From positions 62,001-126,000 of the forward strand of contig NZ_JAFEUL010000010.1 of assembly GCF_016901225.1 (NCBI RefSeq): a stretch of 64,000 nt of DNA, written 5' to 3'. The notes under the pieces are model-generated. The model saw only the letters and a program-made list of their open reading frames with translations. It did no database searches and was not told where the DNA came from. How positions within the stretch are numbered: position 1 is the first letter of the stretch; each line of letters begins with the position of its first letter. This DNA comes from Actibacterium sp. 188UL27-1. GTDB taxonomy: Bacteria; Pseudomonadota; Alphaproteobacteria; Rhodobacterales; Rhodobacteraceae. The translations under genes and the position numbers were made by a program. Shown in pieces: positions 1 to 9,465 of the stretch.

Positions 1-341
1 CGAAGAGATAGCCCGTTTCGCCGCGATCCTCCAAAACGCAATACGGATCCTTGCTTGGTCCGTGGTCCTCAACGAGGATCTGTTGGGTCGGCTCAATCGT
101 TTTGCGGGCCGCCAGTGTCGCGACATGCTACACAAGGCGGTGCTCAGTGAAACGTTGCAGATGCACGACATCTAATAGGATCTTTCCGGCAATGCAGGCT
201 TAGGGCCGATTGCCCCGGCCTCTCTCCATACGGCCCATAGTCGATGATCGTATCGATCTTCGCGAAACCCCTTTTGGTCAGCCAATCCGGTAGGGTGGAT
301 TTCAGAATGTCAGCATCAACCGTTGCGACCCCAATTGCCAT
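1..341 (-). pseudogene. degenerate coding remnant, truncated by the window edge
   Basis: A frame opens at the ATG at 341 (MAIGVATVDADILKS...) and looks protein-like for about 45 residues. It then fails, and plausible protein resumes in another frame from about 215 downward (ILLDVVHLQRFTEHRLV, then ATLAARKTIEPTQQ), reaching base 1 without an end. That second stretch is interrupted by an in-frame TAG at 128-130 and has no start codon of its own. The simplest reading is one gene broken by a frameshift near 195-215 and a nonsense codon. I do not recognise the family. The rest of the gene lies outside the window, so the alternative of two unrelated short frames cannot be excluded. Confidence 0.5.
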
Positions 342-453
342 CGTTCCTGCGCCATTCCTCCACCCCTGGCCAGCGAAGGCCAGGAACCCATTATCCGATT
401 TAAGCTAAAGGCGAAGGGTATCGGTGGTATCGTCGCCCATGCCAATACCGCTG

Positions 454-2109
454 CTATCGGGCGAATTTCTTATACTTCACCCGCTTGGGTTCCAAGGCGT
501 CGGGACCCAGTCGGCGGGCCTTATCTTCTTCATAGGCTTCGAAATTGCCTTCGAACCATTCCACATGAGCTTCGCCTTCGAAGGCTAGGATATGGGTGCA
601 AAGCCGGTCGAGGAAAAAGCGGTCGTGGCTGATGATCACGGCGCACCCGGCGAAGTCTTCCAACGCATCTTCCAACGCGCGCAGGGTTTCGACATCCAGG
701 TCATTGGTGGGTTCATCGAGCAGCAAGACATTGCCGCCAGACTTTAGCAGTTTGGCCATGTGCACCCGGTTGCGTTCCCCGCCCGAAAGCAGCCCAACCT
801 TTTTCTGCTGGTCGCCGCCCTTGAAGTTAAACGCCCCGCAATAGGCGCGGGAGTTCATCTGCGCATCGCCCAGTTCAATGATTTCGGCACCGCCCGAGAT
901 CTCCTCCCAGACTGTGGCATCGGGGCTCAGCGCATCGCGGGACTGGTCGACAAAGGCCAGTTGCACCGTGTCGCCATAGCTCAGATCGCCTTCGTCAGGC
1001 TGCTCCACACCGGTCATCATGTTGAACAAGGTGGACTTGCCCGCACCGTTCGGGCCAATCACACCGACGATGCCGCCGGGAGGCAGACTGAAGGTCAGAT
1101 CTTCGATCAACAACCTGTCTCCAAAGCCTTTTTTCAGACCCTCAACCTCAATCACTTTATTGCCTAGGCGCGGGCCGTTCGGGATGATGATCTGGGCCTT
1201 GCCGACCTTTTCGCGCTCGGACTTACCGGCCAGATCCTCATAGGCGTTGATCCGGGCCTTTTGCTTGGCCTGGCGCGCCTTGGCACCGGCCCGGATCCAT
1301 TCAAGCTCTTTGGAGAGGGTCTTTTGGCGGCTCTTGTCTTCTTTGGCCTCTTGCTCCAGCCGTTTGGCCTTTTGCTCCAGCCATGCGGAATAGTTGCCTT
1401 CGTAAGGAATACCGCGGCCCCGGTCGAGTTCGAGGATCCAGCCGGTGATGTCATCCAGAAAGTAGCGGTCATGGGTGACGATCAGAATTGTTCCTTTGTA
1501 GTCAATGAGGTGGCGTTGCAGCCAGGCGATGGTTTCAGCATCCAGGTGGTTGGTGGGCTCGTCCAGAAGCAGCATGTCGGGCTGCTCCAGCAGCAACTTG
1601 CAAAGAGCGACACGGCGGCGCTCACCGCCCGACAGATTGGCGGGCATGGCATCGTCGGGGGGGCAGCGCAGGGCCTCCATCGAGACGTCGATCTGGGCGT
1701 CGAGATCCCAGAGGTTTTGCGCGTCGATCTCGTCCTGGAGCTTGGCCATTTCCTCGGCTGTTTCGTCGGAGTAGTTCATAGCCAACTCATTGTAACGGTT
1801 GAGAATATCCTGCTTGGGTTTTACGCCGAGCATGACGTTTTCACGCACCGTCATGTCTTCTTCGAGGTGGGGTTCCTGGGGGAGATAGCCGACATGGGCG
1901 CCCTCAGCGGCCCAGGCCTCTCCGGTGAAGTCCTTATCAAGGCCCGCCATGATCCGCATGAGGGTGGATTTACCGGCCCCATTGACGCCCACAACGCCGA
2001 TCTTGACCCCCGGAAGGAAACTCAACCGGATGTTTTCAAAACATTTTTTGCCACCCGGATAAGTCTTGGACACGCCGTCCATGTGGTAGACGTACTGATA
2101 GGCTGCCAT
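454..2109 (-). CDS. ettA: energy-dependent translational throttle protein EttA (ABC-F ATPase)
   Basis: 551 aa, the usual length for EttA. ABC-F proteins have two ATPase domains and no membrane part; EttA binds the ribosomal E site and gates entry into elongation according to the ATP/ADP ratio. First domain: Walker A GVNGAGKS at 41-48, signature LSGGE at 159-163, Walker B LLDEPTN at 181-187. A charged helical linker (about 240-300) is followed by a second Walker A (GPNGAGKS, 351-358), a second LSGGE and LLDEPTN, and a basic C-terminus. The start is placed at the ATG at 2109 because the family begins with this M-A-x-Y-Q-Y-V-Y sequence; an in-frame upstream extension to a GTG at 2256 is low-complexity and not expected in the protein. 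Single gene downstream of tamB. Confidence 0.95.
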   Translation of the reverse strand: MAAYQYVYHMDGVSKTYPGGKKCFENIRLSFLPGVKIGVVGVNGAGKSTLMRIMAGLDKDFTGEAWAAEGAHVGYLPQEPHLEEDMTVRENVMLGVKPKQDILNRYNELAMNYSDETAEEMAKLQDEIDAQNLWDLDAQIDVSMEALRCPPDDAMPANLSGGERRRVALCKLLLEQPDMLLLDEPTNHLDAETIAWLQRHLIDYKGTILIVTHDRYFLDDITGWILELDRGRGIPYEGNYSAWLEQKAKRLEQEAKEDKSRQKTLSKELEWIRAGAKARQAKQKARINAYEDLAGKSEREKVGKAQIIIPNGPRLGNKVIEVEGLKKGFGDRLLIEDLTFSLPPGGIVGVIGPNGAGKSTLFNMMTGVEQPDEGDLSYGDTVQLAFVDQSRDALSPDATVWEEISGGAEIIELGDAQMNSRAYCGAFNFKGGDQQKKVGLLSGGERNRVHMAKLLKSGGNVLLLDEPTNDLDVETLRALEDALEDFAGCAVIISHDRFFLDRLCTHILAFEGEAHVEWFEGNFEAYEEDKARRLGPDALEPKRVKYKKFAR

Positions 2110-2528
2110 TGGGTCCTCCGCCGGGGTGATCTGTGGTTGCAGAGGGGTGTAGCGCGCCCCGCCGGGAGGGGGAAGCGGGAAGGTGGCGGCGGCCGATTTG
2201 GCCACTGTATAACGCGTACAGAAACAATATGTATACCGTACATATCCCATACACACGCTGCGCTCGGCAGGTTAACGGATTGGTCAGGTTTGGAGGCGCA
2301 GAACCCTGCTTTAATGGCTATGTCAAATGACGTTAGGAGTGATTAATAATCCGCGGTCATTGGCAGCAACGACACTCCCAGTTTCTCGTCCAAGAATGCT
2401 TCAATTAAATCGAACACATTAGGCGATGGGGAGAGCGCAGCGTGCGGATTGAGCTGTTTGGTTCGAGGTGTTGGTGTGAATCCCGCCCTACGGTTTTGGG
2501 CTAGGGTGCGCGCGTTTGCGACCGTCGC
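2110..2528. other. intergenic region between tamB end and ettA start
   Basis: About 420 bases without a supported gene. It should contain the ettA promoter on the minus strand. It holds copy A of a short dispersed element at 2239-2279 (listed separately). The part nearest tamB is more AT-rich than its neighbours. Confidence 0.6.
2239..2279. repeat. dispersed intergenic element, copy A
   Basis: The stretch beginning TACATATCCCATACA and ending about 40 bases on at ACGGA matches 24361-24402 on the same strand, with the first 15 bases identical and most of the remainder shared with small gaps (ACGC-GCG, CGG, CAG-TTA, CGGA in the same order). Both copies are between genes. Here it lies upstream of ettA; copy B lies downstream of metZ, so relative to transcription the two are in opposite orientation. 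Function unknown. Confidence 0.55.
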
Positions 2529-5500
2529 TTAGTAATCGCGTTCGAAGAAGATGCCGACGGAGGTGTTGCCGTCGGATTCGGCGGTTCCGGTGATGGTGAC
2601 GGTGTCGGTGAGATCGACCTTGAGATTGACCTCGGCCTCGCCGGAACTGCTGGTGGTGACGTCGGTATAGATGTTTTCGCTGACATAGGCCCCGGCGCGG
2701 ACGGCGGCGTTGCCATCTGCATCTGTGCTGAAATCGAGGTCATCAAGTCCGATCCCCTCGCGCAGCTGGCCCAGCAATCCGCCGCCGCCTTGGCCGGAGA
2801 GGGTCGCGACGGCTGACGCAAGCTGGGCAACCTGAAGGGCGGAAAGGCTTTCGATCCCGCGACCGAAGAAGAGGCGGGCCAGCACCTCATCCTCCGGCAG
2901 TTCGGGGACCGAGCTGAACGTGATCTCGGGGTCCGTGGCGGCGCCTCCGACCGTGGTGATCGCCGTTACACCGCCGCTGACGGCCGTGGCCTGCAAAAAG
3001 AGCGTGGGGGTGAAGCTGCCCGCCATTGTGATACGCCCCTGATCCAAAGTGAGGCGTTTGCCGAGCAGATCGATCCGGCCGCGCAACAATTCGAACCCGC
3101 CGATGGGCACGACATTGGCCGTCGTGCCGCTGAGCCGCAGGCTGCCACCCAGTTCGGCATCAAGGCCGCGGCCCCTGATGAAAATCTGGTTGGGCGCATC
3201 GATGGTCAGGTCGAGCGGGAAGGCGGGGCCGCCACCGTTTCCGCCCGCGCCACCATTGGCATCGGTTTTGATCAGGCCTGCCCGTTCCCGGGTCACCTGC
3301 GCAGCACCCGGGATGCCGATATGGCGGATCTCCGGCACGGCGCCACCAAAGCTGAGGCCGGTTTCGGGCAAGCGCAACTCTGTCGCCCCAAGGGACAGGC
3401 CGCCTGCGATCCGGGCGCCCCCCGCCAGCGGCCCGGTGAGGCTGAGCCCACCGGATAACGAGGTTTCGTAAAGCGTTGGATCGACCAACTGGACCGATTG
3501 GAGCTGTGCCCGGATGTTGGCGTTCAATGCCCCGCTCAGATCAATGGGACCGGTGAGATTGATCTGGCCACCATCGGAGAAAGCCGCGCCCGCCGTGATG
3601 TTGACCCGGCCGCCGGATAGCTGCGCATCGATGTTGATATCGTTCAGTGCCTTTTGCAAGGTCGGCAGGGAGAGACGGGCATTGGCCGTGCTGATCTGAC
3701 CGCTGACGCTGGACAGGGCCGGGGCCCCGTTGACGGAGAGGTCGAAGTTGGTTGTGCCAACGATGGTGCGGGGCGCGATGATCCGGTTCAGCAATCCCAA
3801 AGGGGCGCTGCCATTCACATCAAGTGCCAGTTGCTGCGCATCGGTACTGACGCGGCCATCGATCTGGGCGCGGGCGGCGCCGGGGCCGGTGGTACTGGCC
3901 TGCACAAGGTAGCCACGCGGATCTTCCTGCACCGACCCCCGGGCAGAGACGGGACCAGTCAACTGCGGGACAAGGGCGTTGATATTGGCCAGCTGGAGCG
4001 ACAGATCCAGGTCAGTCGCCCCGCCCAGAACGGTGCCTTGCGCGCTGGCGCGGCTGTTCAAGGGGCCCGTGCCTGTCAGATCCACGGCATAGGAGCCATT
4101 GCCGGTGTCGCGCAGATTCGCGCTGGCGTTAACGGGACCGGACAGGCCGGGTGCAAGGGGGCCGATACTTGGGATGGCCAGGGTCACATCGGCCTGTGTT
4201 CCGCTGGCGCCAACCTGCCCCTTGGCCGTTGCGCGGCTGTCATAGGGGCCGTTGGCGGTCAGGTCGATGTCAAACAGGGCATTGCCCAGATCCTTGACCG
4301 TGGCCTCGGCCCGCAGGGGGCCAGAGATGCCGGGGACCAACGGCTGCACATTGGGCAAGGCGACGGTCAGGTCGGCTTCGCTGCCTGATGCGCCAACTTT
4401 GCCCTGGACGGTGGCGGTTGATTGGTAGGGGCCGGTGGCGGCGACATCGACATCCCACAATGCGTCGGCGCGTTCGGCCACGGTGCCGGTGAGGGTGGCG
4501 GGGCCTGCGATCTGCGGAACAAAGGCCGCGACATCGTCAAGGCGCGCGTCCAATTCAACGCGGGTCTCTCCGCCGCCCACCAGACCGGAGACATCCGCGG
4601 CGATGCCCAGCGGGCCGCGGCCCGTCAGGTCGATGGCGATCTGCGCGGTGTCGGTTGTTGTGACGGACCCGTCGAGGGTCACTGGGCCACTGAGATCGGG
4701 GACAATCGGTTGCAGGTCGGGTACGCGAACATCGATGGTGACGTCGGTGTTTTCGGCACTGAGTTGGCCCGCGACCCGGGCCGTGCTGTCATAGGGTGCG
4801 GCAACGCCCAGATCGACGGTCCACAGCCCCTCGACCTGGGAGGTGGCCTGGCCCGTGATGCTGACGGCACCGGAATAGCCGGGCACGACCCTGTCTATAT
4901 CGTCGAGGTCAATTTGCAGGTCGACGTCGCTATTGCCATTGGCCACGCGACCATCGAGGACGGCAGCAAAACCTGTTGCGGTGATGCGCAGGTTATCAAG
5001 CTGCAATCCGGCGGGGCCGCGATCTGCGCCGCCTTGGAACTGGACGCCATCATTGATCAGGGCATCGACCTGTTCGATGCCAGAGGCAAGGCCTTGCCCG
5101 TCGATAAGTAGATCGCCGGAGAAGACACCACCCAGCGGATCCCCTTGGCCATTCAGCTCTGCCGTGACGGAGCCCTGGAGCGGTTGGCCTGTCAGTTGCT
5201 GCAGGCGGGAGAGATCGGTGAATTGCGCTGTTGTGCGACCCGAGACCTGGACCGTCCGGTTTACGACAATCGCCTCCCCCTCGACGCCAAGTGCGTAATC
5301 CGTGCCCTGCAGGGTGAGATTATCGAGGCGAAGGGGGCTATCAGCGGTCCACGCAATGGCCGCCGCCCCGCTGATGCGCGATCCGATGGCGGCCTGAAGA
5401 CCAGGATCCGGCAGGGCGAGCCCGCCCATCTGGAATGTCAGATCGGCTGTGACGGCGGGTGGCGCATCGGGCGGGGCGAGCGTGCCGGTGGCCGACAGCC

Positions 5501-6662
5501 GGGTGGAGCCGATCTGCGCCTGTCCTTCGACCTCAACATCGGTGGCCTCGATCGCGGCTTCCCAAGCCTCTCCGGTGGCGGCGTCGTATTGCGCTGAAAT
5601 TGCGGCGGTCGATACGGTGATTTGCTGACCGGGCACGGGCAGCAGCACATCGGCCCCGGTCGGGTCGGCCAATTCCCCGCTAAGATCAAAGGCGGATGGC
5701 ACACCATTTGGCGCGATCGTGACCTGGCCCCGCAAGGCAACATGGGCGGCGGACAGCGACAGATCCTGCAAAACAAGGGTGCCGTCATCGTTGCGGGCAC
5801 CAAGCGCGGTCAGCGCGACATCAGGGCCAAAGAAATCCCTGTAGTCCGGCAGGAACAGCGCTGTGATATCGCCGCCGATCCGCGCGTCAAAGGATGCCGG
5901 GCCAAGGGTCACCCGCCCGCCCAGACGCTCCACCCCGTTGGTGGCCAAGGCGATATCGGCGGTGAATGCATCAAGCGGCCCTTCGCCTTGGACCGTTGCC
6001 TGCACCGATGGCGCGCCCGGCAGATCGGCAAGGCGTGCGACGATCCCGCCTGCGTTTTCTTCAAGTGCCACATCAAGAGACAGGACATTGGTCGTGTTGT
6101 CAAAGCTGCCATCGATAGTGAACGCGCCCGCCTTGTCATCCAGGCGGGTCAGGGCCGCCTGCGCCGCGCCCGCACCGCCATCCAGTTGAACGGTGCCATC
6201 AAGGTTGAGCACCACCGGTTCTCCGATGATCGACGCGCCGAGGTCGACCCGCCCGATCCCCAGTTCACCAATGACGATGGAGACCGGAAGTTCGGGCAGA
6301 CGGAAGGGCGTGGCCTCTGCCTCCGGTGCGTCGGTGTCACCTTCGACCTGGGGAACGCGCGGCACGATCAATTCGTCGGCCGTAAGCTCGGCAATCTCGA
6401 CCCGGCCGGACAGAAGGGCGCGCTGGTTCCAATCCAACACGGCGCCGCGCAGGGTCAGCCAGATGCCCTCATCATCGGCGATGGTCAGTTCGTCAATCTC
6501 GGCTTGACCCGATAACGAGCCGCGGAAGCCTTCGATGCGAATGTCGCGCCCGGCCTCTGACAGCTGATCCTCAAGAAAGCCAACGATCAGGCCCCGATCA
6601 TCGCTCTGAGCCTGGGCGAGGCCCGCCCAGAACAGCATACAAAGGATCAGGAGCCCCCGCAT
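2529..6662 (-). CDS. tamB: translocation and assembly module protein TamB
   Basis: 1377 aa. TamB is an inner-membrane-anchored, periplasm-spanning protein that works with the Omp85 protein TamA in outer membrane protein assembly and lipid transport. Seen here: a short hydrophobic N-terminus (signal or anchor, residues 1-19), then more than a thousand residues of repetitive beta-rich sequence typical of AsmA/TamB folds (recurring G-x-L/V-x-G-x-V patterns, including several near-duplicate PYDSTA/PYQSTA/PYDSRA blocks at about 600-900), and a C-terminal TamB (DUF490) domain ending in Y. The start ATG (6660-6662) shares one base with the tamA stop codon, so the two are translationally coupled. Confidence 0.93.
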   Translation of the reverse strand: MRGLLILCMLFWAGLAQAQSDDRGLIVGFLEDQLSEAGRDIRIEGFRGSLSGQAEIDELTIADDEGIWLTLRGAVLDWNQRALLSGRVEIAELTADELIVPRVPQVEGDTDAPEAEATPFRLPELPVSIVIGELGIGRVDLGASIIGEPVVLNLDGTVQLDGGAGAAQAALTRLDDKAGAFTIDGSFDNTTNVLSLDVALEENAGGIVARLADLPGAPSVQATVQGEGPLDAFTADIALATNGVERLGGRVTLGPASFDARIGGDITALFLPDYRDFFGPDVALTALGARNDDGTLVLQDLSLSAAHVALRGQVTIAPNGVPSAFDLSGELADPTGADVLLPVPGQQITVSTAAISAQYDAATGEAWEAAIEATDVEVEGQAQIGSTRLSATGTLAPPDAPPAVTADLTFQMGGLALPDPGLQAAIGSRISGAAAIAWTADSPLRLDNLTLQGTDYALGVEGEAIVVNRTVQVSGRTTAQFTDLSRLQQLTGQPLQGSVTAELNGQGDPLGGVFSGDLLIDGQGLASGIEQVDALINDGVQFQGGADRGPAGLQLDNLRITATGFAAVLDGRVANGNSDVDLQIDLDDIDRVVPGYSGAVSITGQATSQVEGLWTVDLGVAAPYDSTARVAGQLSAENTDVTIDVRVPDLQPIVPDLSGPVTLDGSVTTTDTAQIAIDLTGRGPLGIAADVSGLVGGGETRVELDARLDDVAAFVPQIAGPATLTGTVAERADALWDVDVAATGPYQSTATVQGKVGASGSEADLTVALPNVQPLVPGISGPLRAEATVKDLGNALFDIDLTANGPYDSRATAKGQVGASGTQADVTLAIPSIGPLAPGLSGPVNASANLRDTGNGSYAVDLTGTGPLNSRASAQGTVLGGATDLDLSLQLANINALVPQLTGPVSARGSVQEDPRGYLVQASTTGPGAARAQIDGRVSTDAQQLALDVNGSAPLGLLNRIIAPRTIVGTTNFDLSVNGAPALSSVSGQISTANARLSLPTLQKALNDINIDAQLSGGRVNITAGAAFSDGGQINLTGPIDLSGALNANIRAQLQSVQLVDPTLYETSLSGGLSLTGPLAGGARIAGGLSLGATELRLPETGLSFGGAVPEIRHIGIPGAAQVTRERAGLIKTDANGGAGGNGGGPAFPLDLTIDAPNQIFIRGRGLDAELGGSLRLSGTTANVVPIGGFELLRGRIDLLGKRLTLDQGRITMAGSFTPTLFLQATAVSGGVTAITTVGGAATDPEITFSSVPELPEDEVLARLFFGRGIESLSALQVAQLASAVATLSGQGGGGLLGQLREGIGLDDLDFSTDADGNAAVRAGAYVSENIYTDVTTSSSGEAEVNLKVDLTDTVTITGTAESDGNTSVGIFFERDY

Positions 6663-8473
6663 CAGAACGCCTGCCCAATACCGATATACAATTGAACGGC
6701 GGGCGCATCATCAGGTGTTCCGTTGACTGGTACGCCCAGATCGACCCGGATCGGGCCCAGGCCGGTATCGTAGCGCAGGCCAATACCTGCACCGCTGATC
6801 CATTCACCCGATCCATCGATGAAACTCTCCGACCCGATATAGCCACTATCGACAAATCCCACGAGGCCGATCGTCTCGGTCACCTTGCCGCGCACCTCTC
6901 CCTGTAGCCCTAGAAAGCTGCGCCCGCCGACCATCAGGTCATCGGTCAAATCAACGCCGAGGGCCTGGAAAGGCTGGCCGCGGACAGTTCCGCCACCGCC
7001 GGCAAAGAACAGAAAATCCTGCGGCGCAGTCTCGACCTCCGGCCCCCAAAGCGCGCCAACCTGAACCCGTCCCGCCAAGGTGACGGGCCCCACAGCCTGA
7101 TAGCCGCGCCCGTCAAAGGTGAGGCGAATGCCATCCTCGGTGCCGCTGATCGCCGCGAAAGGTTCCAGCCCCAGGCTGAAATATAGGCCGGTCGTCGCAT
7201 CCAGGGCGTTGTCACGGTTATCCCAAGTTAGTTCGCCCGGGACGGAGAGAAGGTCAAAGCTGCGGGTGCCAAGGTCATCCGTCACCTCCGATGTGCGATA
7301 GGACAGGCCCAGCTCCCCCTCCAGCCGTTCGGAAAAGATATGGGTCACGCCGCCGCCGAGGGAGGCGCTGCTGGACAGAAAGCCCGGGTCATCGATCCGC
7401 GACAAGGAACCTGTCAAAAACAGATTGGTGTCAGGTGTGAATGTGGCCGGGCGTTCGAAGCGAAACGACAGGCTTGTGTCCAGCCCGCTGCCGCCATCCT
7501 GCGTCTCGCCACCGATCTGGGCCAGTTCGAGGTCAAAGCGGAGTTGTTCTGCGCCCCGAAAGAGGTTCCGGTGCAGCCAGAACGTTGAAATCGTGAGCCC
7601 CTCTTGTGAGGACAATTCCAGACCAACACCCAGTCTGCGACGCTTGTTCTCAACGATGGCGGCGTCGATGGGAAGGGTGTTGCCCGCCTCGACCACCTTA
7701 CCTTCGGTCAATGCCACGGATCGGAAAGTGCCGGTGCGGCGCAGGCGTCGGGCTGCTGCGTCAAGTTCGGCCGGATCAAAGGTTTCCCCGGTTGGCAGGC
7801 CAGCGATGGCCCGGATGCGTTCGGTCTTGGTGCGCCGGTTGCCGCTGATCCGCAGATCGCCGAACCGCAACCTGGGTCCGGGCGCCAGCCGCAGGTCGGC
7901 GGCAATCGTCTTGCGGTTGTGGTTGGCGGTGATGGATTGATCGGCAAGGGTGGCCTTGGCGTGGCCGACATTGCGCCAGCCTTCAACCCCGGCCTTGGCG
8001 GCATCCCCCATCACGGGGCTTTCGGCGACCTGCCCCGCGGCGAACGCGTCAGGCAGTTTGGTCCCGGGTGCGAGGGGGGCCACGCGGGCCGTGCCAAACC
8101 GGAAGCGCGCGCCGGGATTGACCCGAACGATAATGCGACCCACCCGCCCCGATGCGTTGAGCGGCGACAGGTTTGCCGCCTCCTGCCCATCAACCGTGAC
8201 ATTGACGGTTGGACCATAATATCCCTTGGCATAAAGAGCGCCGACGAGGGCTGCGTATTCCGCGCGGGCTGTCGCGATCAGGTCCTGCGGGGCCGTCCGT
8301 TTTTCCCGTACAGCGGTGGATAGGAGCGAGGCGCGTCTGAGCAGCTGTTTGAGGTCATCATCCTGACCGGCGACCGCGAAGGAGAAATCATCAAGCGCTT
8401 TGAGCGGCGACGCGAGGCAAAAACCCAGAAGCAGAGCGATCATTCCTTGATAAAACCATCGCATCCGCGTCAT
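6662..8473 (-). CDS. tamA: outer membrane assembly protein TamA (Omp85 family)
   Basis: 603 aa from the chosen start. Signal peptide at about 1-27 (MTRMRWFYQGMIALLLGF...), then POTRA-type domains to about residue 270 and an Omp85 beta-barrel ending in the aromatic residue F that such barrels need for insertion. The reading frame is open upstream to 8662, but residues before the ATG at 8473 have no sense as an export signal, and an AGGGGA motif precedes 8473; an ATG at 8464 is also possible. Gene order tamA-tamB with overlap is the standard arrangement. Its promoter must lie in the 130-base divergent region shared with the parA-like gene, which contains the palindrome at 8526-8539. Confidence 0.93.
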   Translation of the reverse strand: MTRMRWFYQGMIALLLGFCLASPLKALDDFSFAVAGQDDDLKQLLRRASLLSTAVREKRTAPQDLIATARAEYAALVGALYAKGYYGPTVNVTVDGQEAANLSPLNASGRVGRIIVRVNPGARFRFGTARVAPLAPGTKLPDAFAAGQVAESPVMGDAAKAGVEGWRNVGHAKATLADQSITANHNRKTIAADLRLAPGPRLRFGDLRISGNRRTKTERIRAIAGLPTGETFDPAELDAAARRLRRTGTFRSVALTEGKVVEAGNTLPIDAAIVENKRRRLGVGLELSSQEGLTISTFWLHRNLFRGAEQLRFDLELAQIGGETQDGGSGLDTSLSFRFERPATFTPDTNLFLTGSLSRIDDPGFLSSSASLGGGVTHIFSERLEGELGLSYRTSEVTDDLGTRSFDLLSVPGELTWDNRDNALDATTGLYFSLGLEPFAAISGTEDGIRLTFDGRGYQAVGPVTLAGRVQVGALWGPEVETAPQDFLFFAGGGGTVRGQPFQALGVDLTDDLMVGGRSFLGLQGEVRGKVTETIGLVGFVDSGYIGSESFIDGSGEWISGAGIGLRYDTGLGPIRVDLGVPVNGTPDDAPAVQLYIGIGQAF

Positions 8474-8525
8474 CGCTGTTCCACATCCCCTGAACATATC
8501 GCGCTCTTGGTTGTGAGCTATAGCG

Positions 8526-8539
8526 CTTGAACATTCAAG
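8526..8539. promoter_or_regulatory. perfect palindrome in the tamA/parA divergent region
   Basis: CTTGAA-CA-TTCAAG, six-base arms with a two-base centre, lying between two divergently transcribed genes. The size and position suit a regulator binding site. It does not match the alphaproteobacterial LexA site (GTTC-N7-GTTC). No regulator can be assigned. Confidence 0.35.
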
Positions 8540-8606
8540 TAACGTCTCAGGTTGTGCGCCGGTTCCCCAACGGACATGATGACGGGGATTTTCTGGCGGA
8601 GGCAAC

Positions 8607-9242
8607 ATGGCTGGCACCACATTGACGATTGCGCAGCAAAAGGGCGGATCAGGCAAGACCACGCTAGCGGTGAACCTGGCCGTCTACTTCCTGCAAGCGG
8701 GACGGTCGGTTGCGGTGCTGGACACTGATCCGCAGGGCAGTCTGGGCCGGTGGTTCATGACCCGGCGTGAACGGCAAGGCGATGCGGGGCTGGAGTTTTC
8801 CACGGCTTCCGCATGGGGGGTGTCCTATGAGGTCGAAAAATTGCGCAAGGTTCATGATGTGGTGATCGTGGATACGCCGCCCAAGGCGGATGCGGATCTG
8901 CGCCCGGCCCTGCGGGAAGCCGATCTGGTCGTGGTGCCCGTCGCTGCCTCCCATGTGGATTTGTGGGCGACGTCCGGCGTGTTGGAATTGGCGGAGCGCG
9001 AAAGCCGCCCCACGCTGCTGGTGTTGAACAGGGCACGGGCCGGAACCAAGCTGGCCGACATGATGACGCAGGAATTGCAGGATCTGGACGTGCCCACAGC
9101 GCAAACGGTGATTGGCAACCGCGTGGCTTTTGCCGAAACGTTGGGCGATGGTCTGGGTGTGGTGGAGCGGGCCAAATCAGGGCCCGCTGCTGTGGAGGTT
9201 GTGGCGCTTGCCAAAGAGATCGACGAGGCGACCGGCTTATAA
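8607..9242 (+). CDS. orphan ParA-family ATPase
   Basis: 211 aa. Deviant Walker A QQKGGSGKTT at residues 10-19 with the signature first lysine, and LDTDPQGS (38-45) following it, define the ParA/MinD ATPase family, which positions DNA or protein complexes in the cell. A good ribosome site (GGAGG) precedes the ATG. There is no parB neighbour and no parS-like repeat, and the protein is shorter than chromosomal ParA or MipZ, so it is an orphan. Some short orphan ParA proteins position chemoreceptor or other clusters; the cargo here is unknown. Divergent from tamA. Confidence 0.88.
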   Translation: MAGTTLTIAQQKGGSGKTTLAVNLAVYFLQAGRSVAVLDTDPQGSLGRWFMTRRERQGDAGLEFSTASAWGVSYEVEKLRKVHDVVIVDTPPKADADLRPALREADLVVVPVAASHVDLWATSGVLELAERESRPTLLVLNRARAGTKLADMMTQELQDLDVPTAQTVIGNRVAFAETLGDGLGVVERAKSGPAAVEVVALAKEIDEATGL

Positions 9243-9258
9243 GCGCCGCGGCCTGCCC

Positions 9259-9465
9259 TTAGGCGACGGCGATATTCACCGCGCTTTCGCGACCATCACG
9301 ACCAGTTTCCAGATCATAAGTCACTTTCTGATTGTCAGCCAGGTCGGTCAGACCCGAGCGTTCCAGTGCGCGGATATGCACGAAAACGTCCTTGCCGCCT
9401 TCTTCAGGTGCAATAAAGCCATAGCCTTTGGTGGTGTTGAACCATTTTACGGTGCCGTTGGCCAT
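9259..9465 (-). CDS. cspA: cold shock domain protein
   Basis: 68 aa, a single cold-shock domain covering the whole protein. The nucleic-acid-binding motifs RNP1 (KGYGFI, residues 13-18) and RNP2 (VFVHI, 27-31) are intact, as is the family start M-x-x-G-T-V-K-W-F-N. Binds single-stranded RNA or DNA and acts as an RNA chaperone. It converges on the parA-like gene with 16 bases between the stops. Whether it is cold-inducible cannot be told; an upstream gene-free stretch of about 400 bases leaves room for the long leader typical of inducible csp genes. Confidence 0.95.
   Translation of the reverse strand: MANGTVKWFNTTKGYGFIAPEEGGKDVFVHIRALERSGLTDLADNQKVTYDLETGRDGRESAVNIAVA

Noticed and set aside
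2342-2528. Open frame continuing in frame after the tamB stop, ending in protein-like NVFDLIEAFLDEKLGVSLLPM
   Set aside because: No start codon in a sensible place and the stretch is AT-rich; read-through of TAA is not supported. Probably chance or an old relic.
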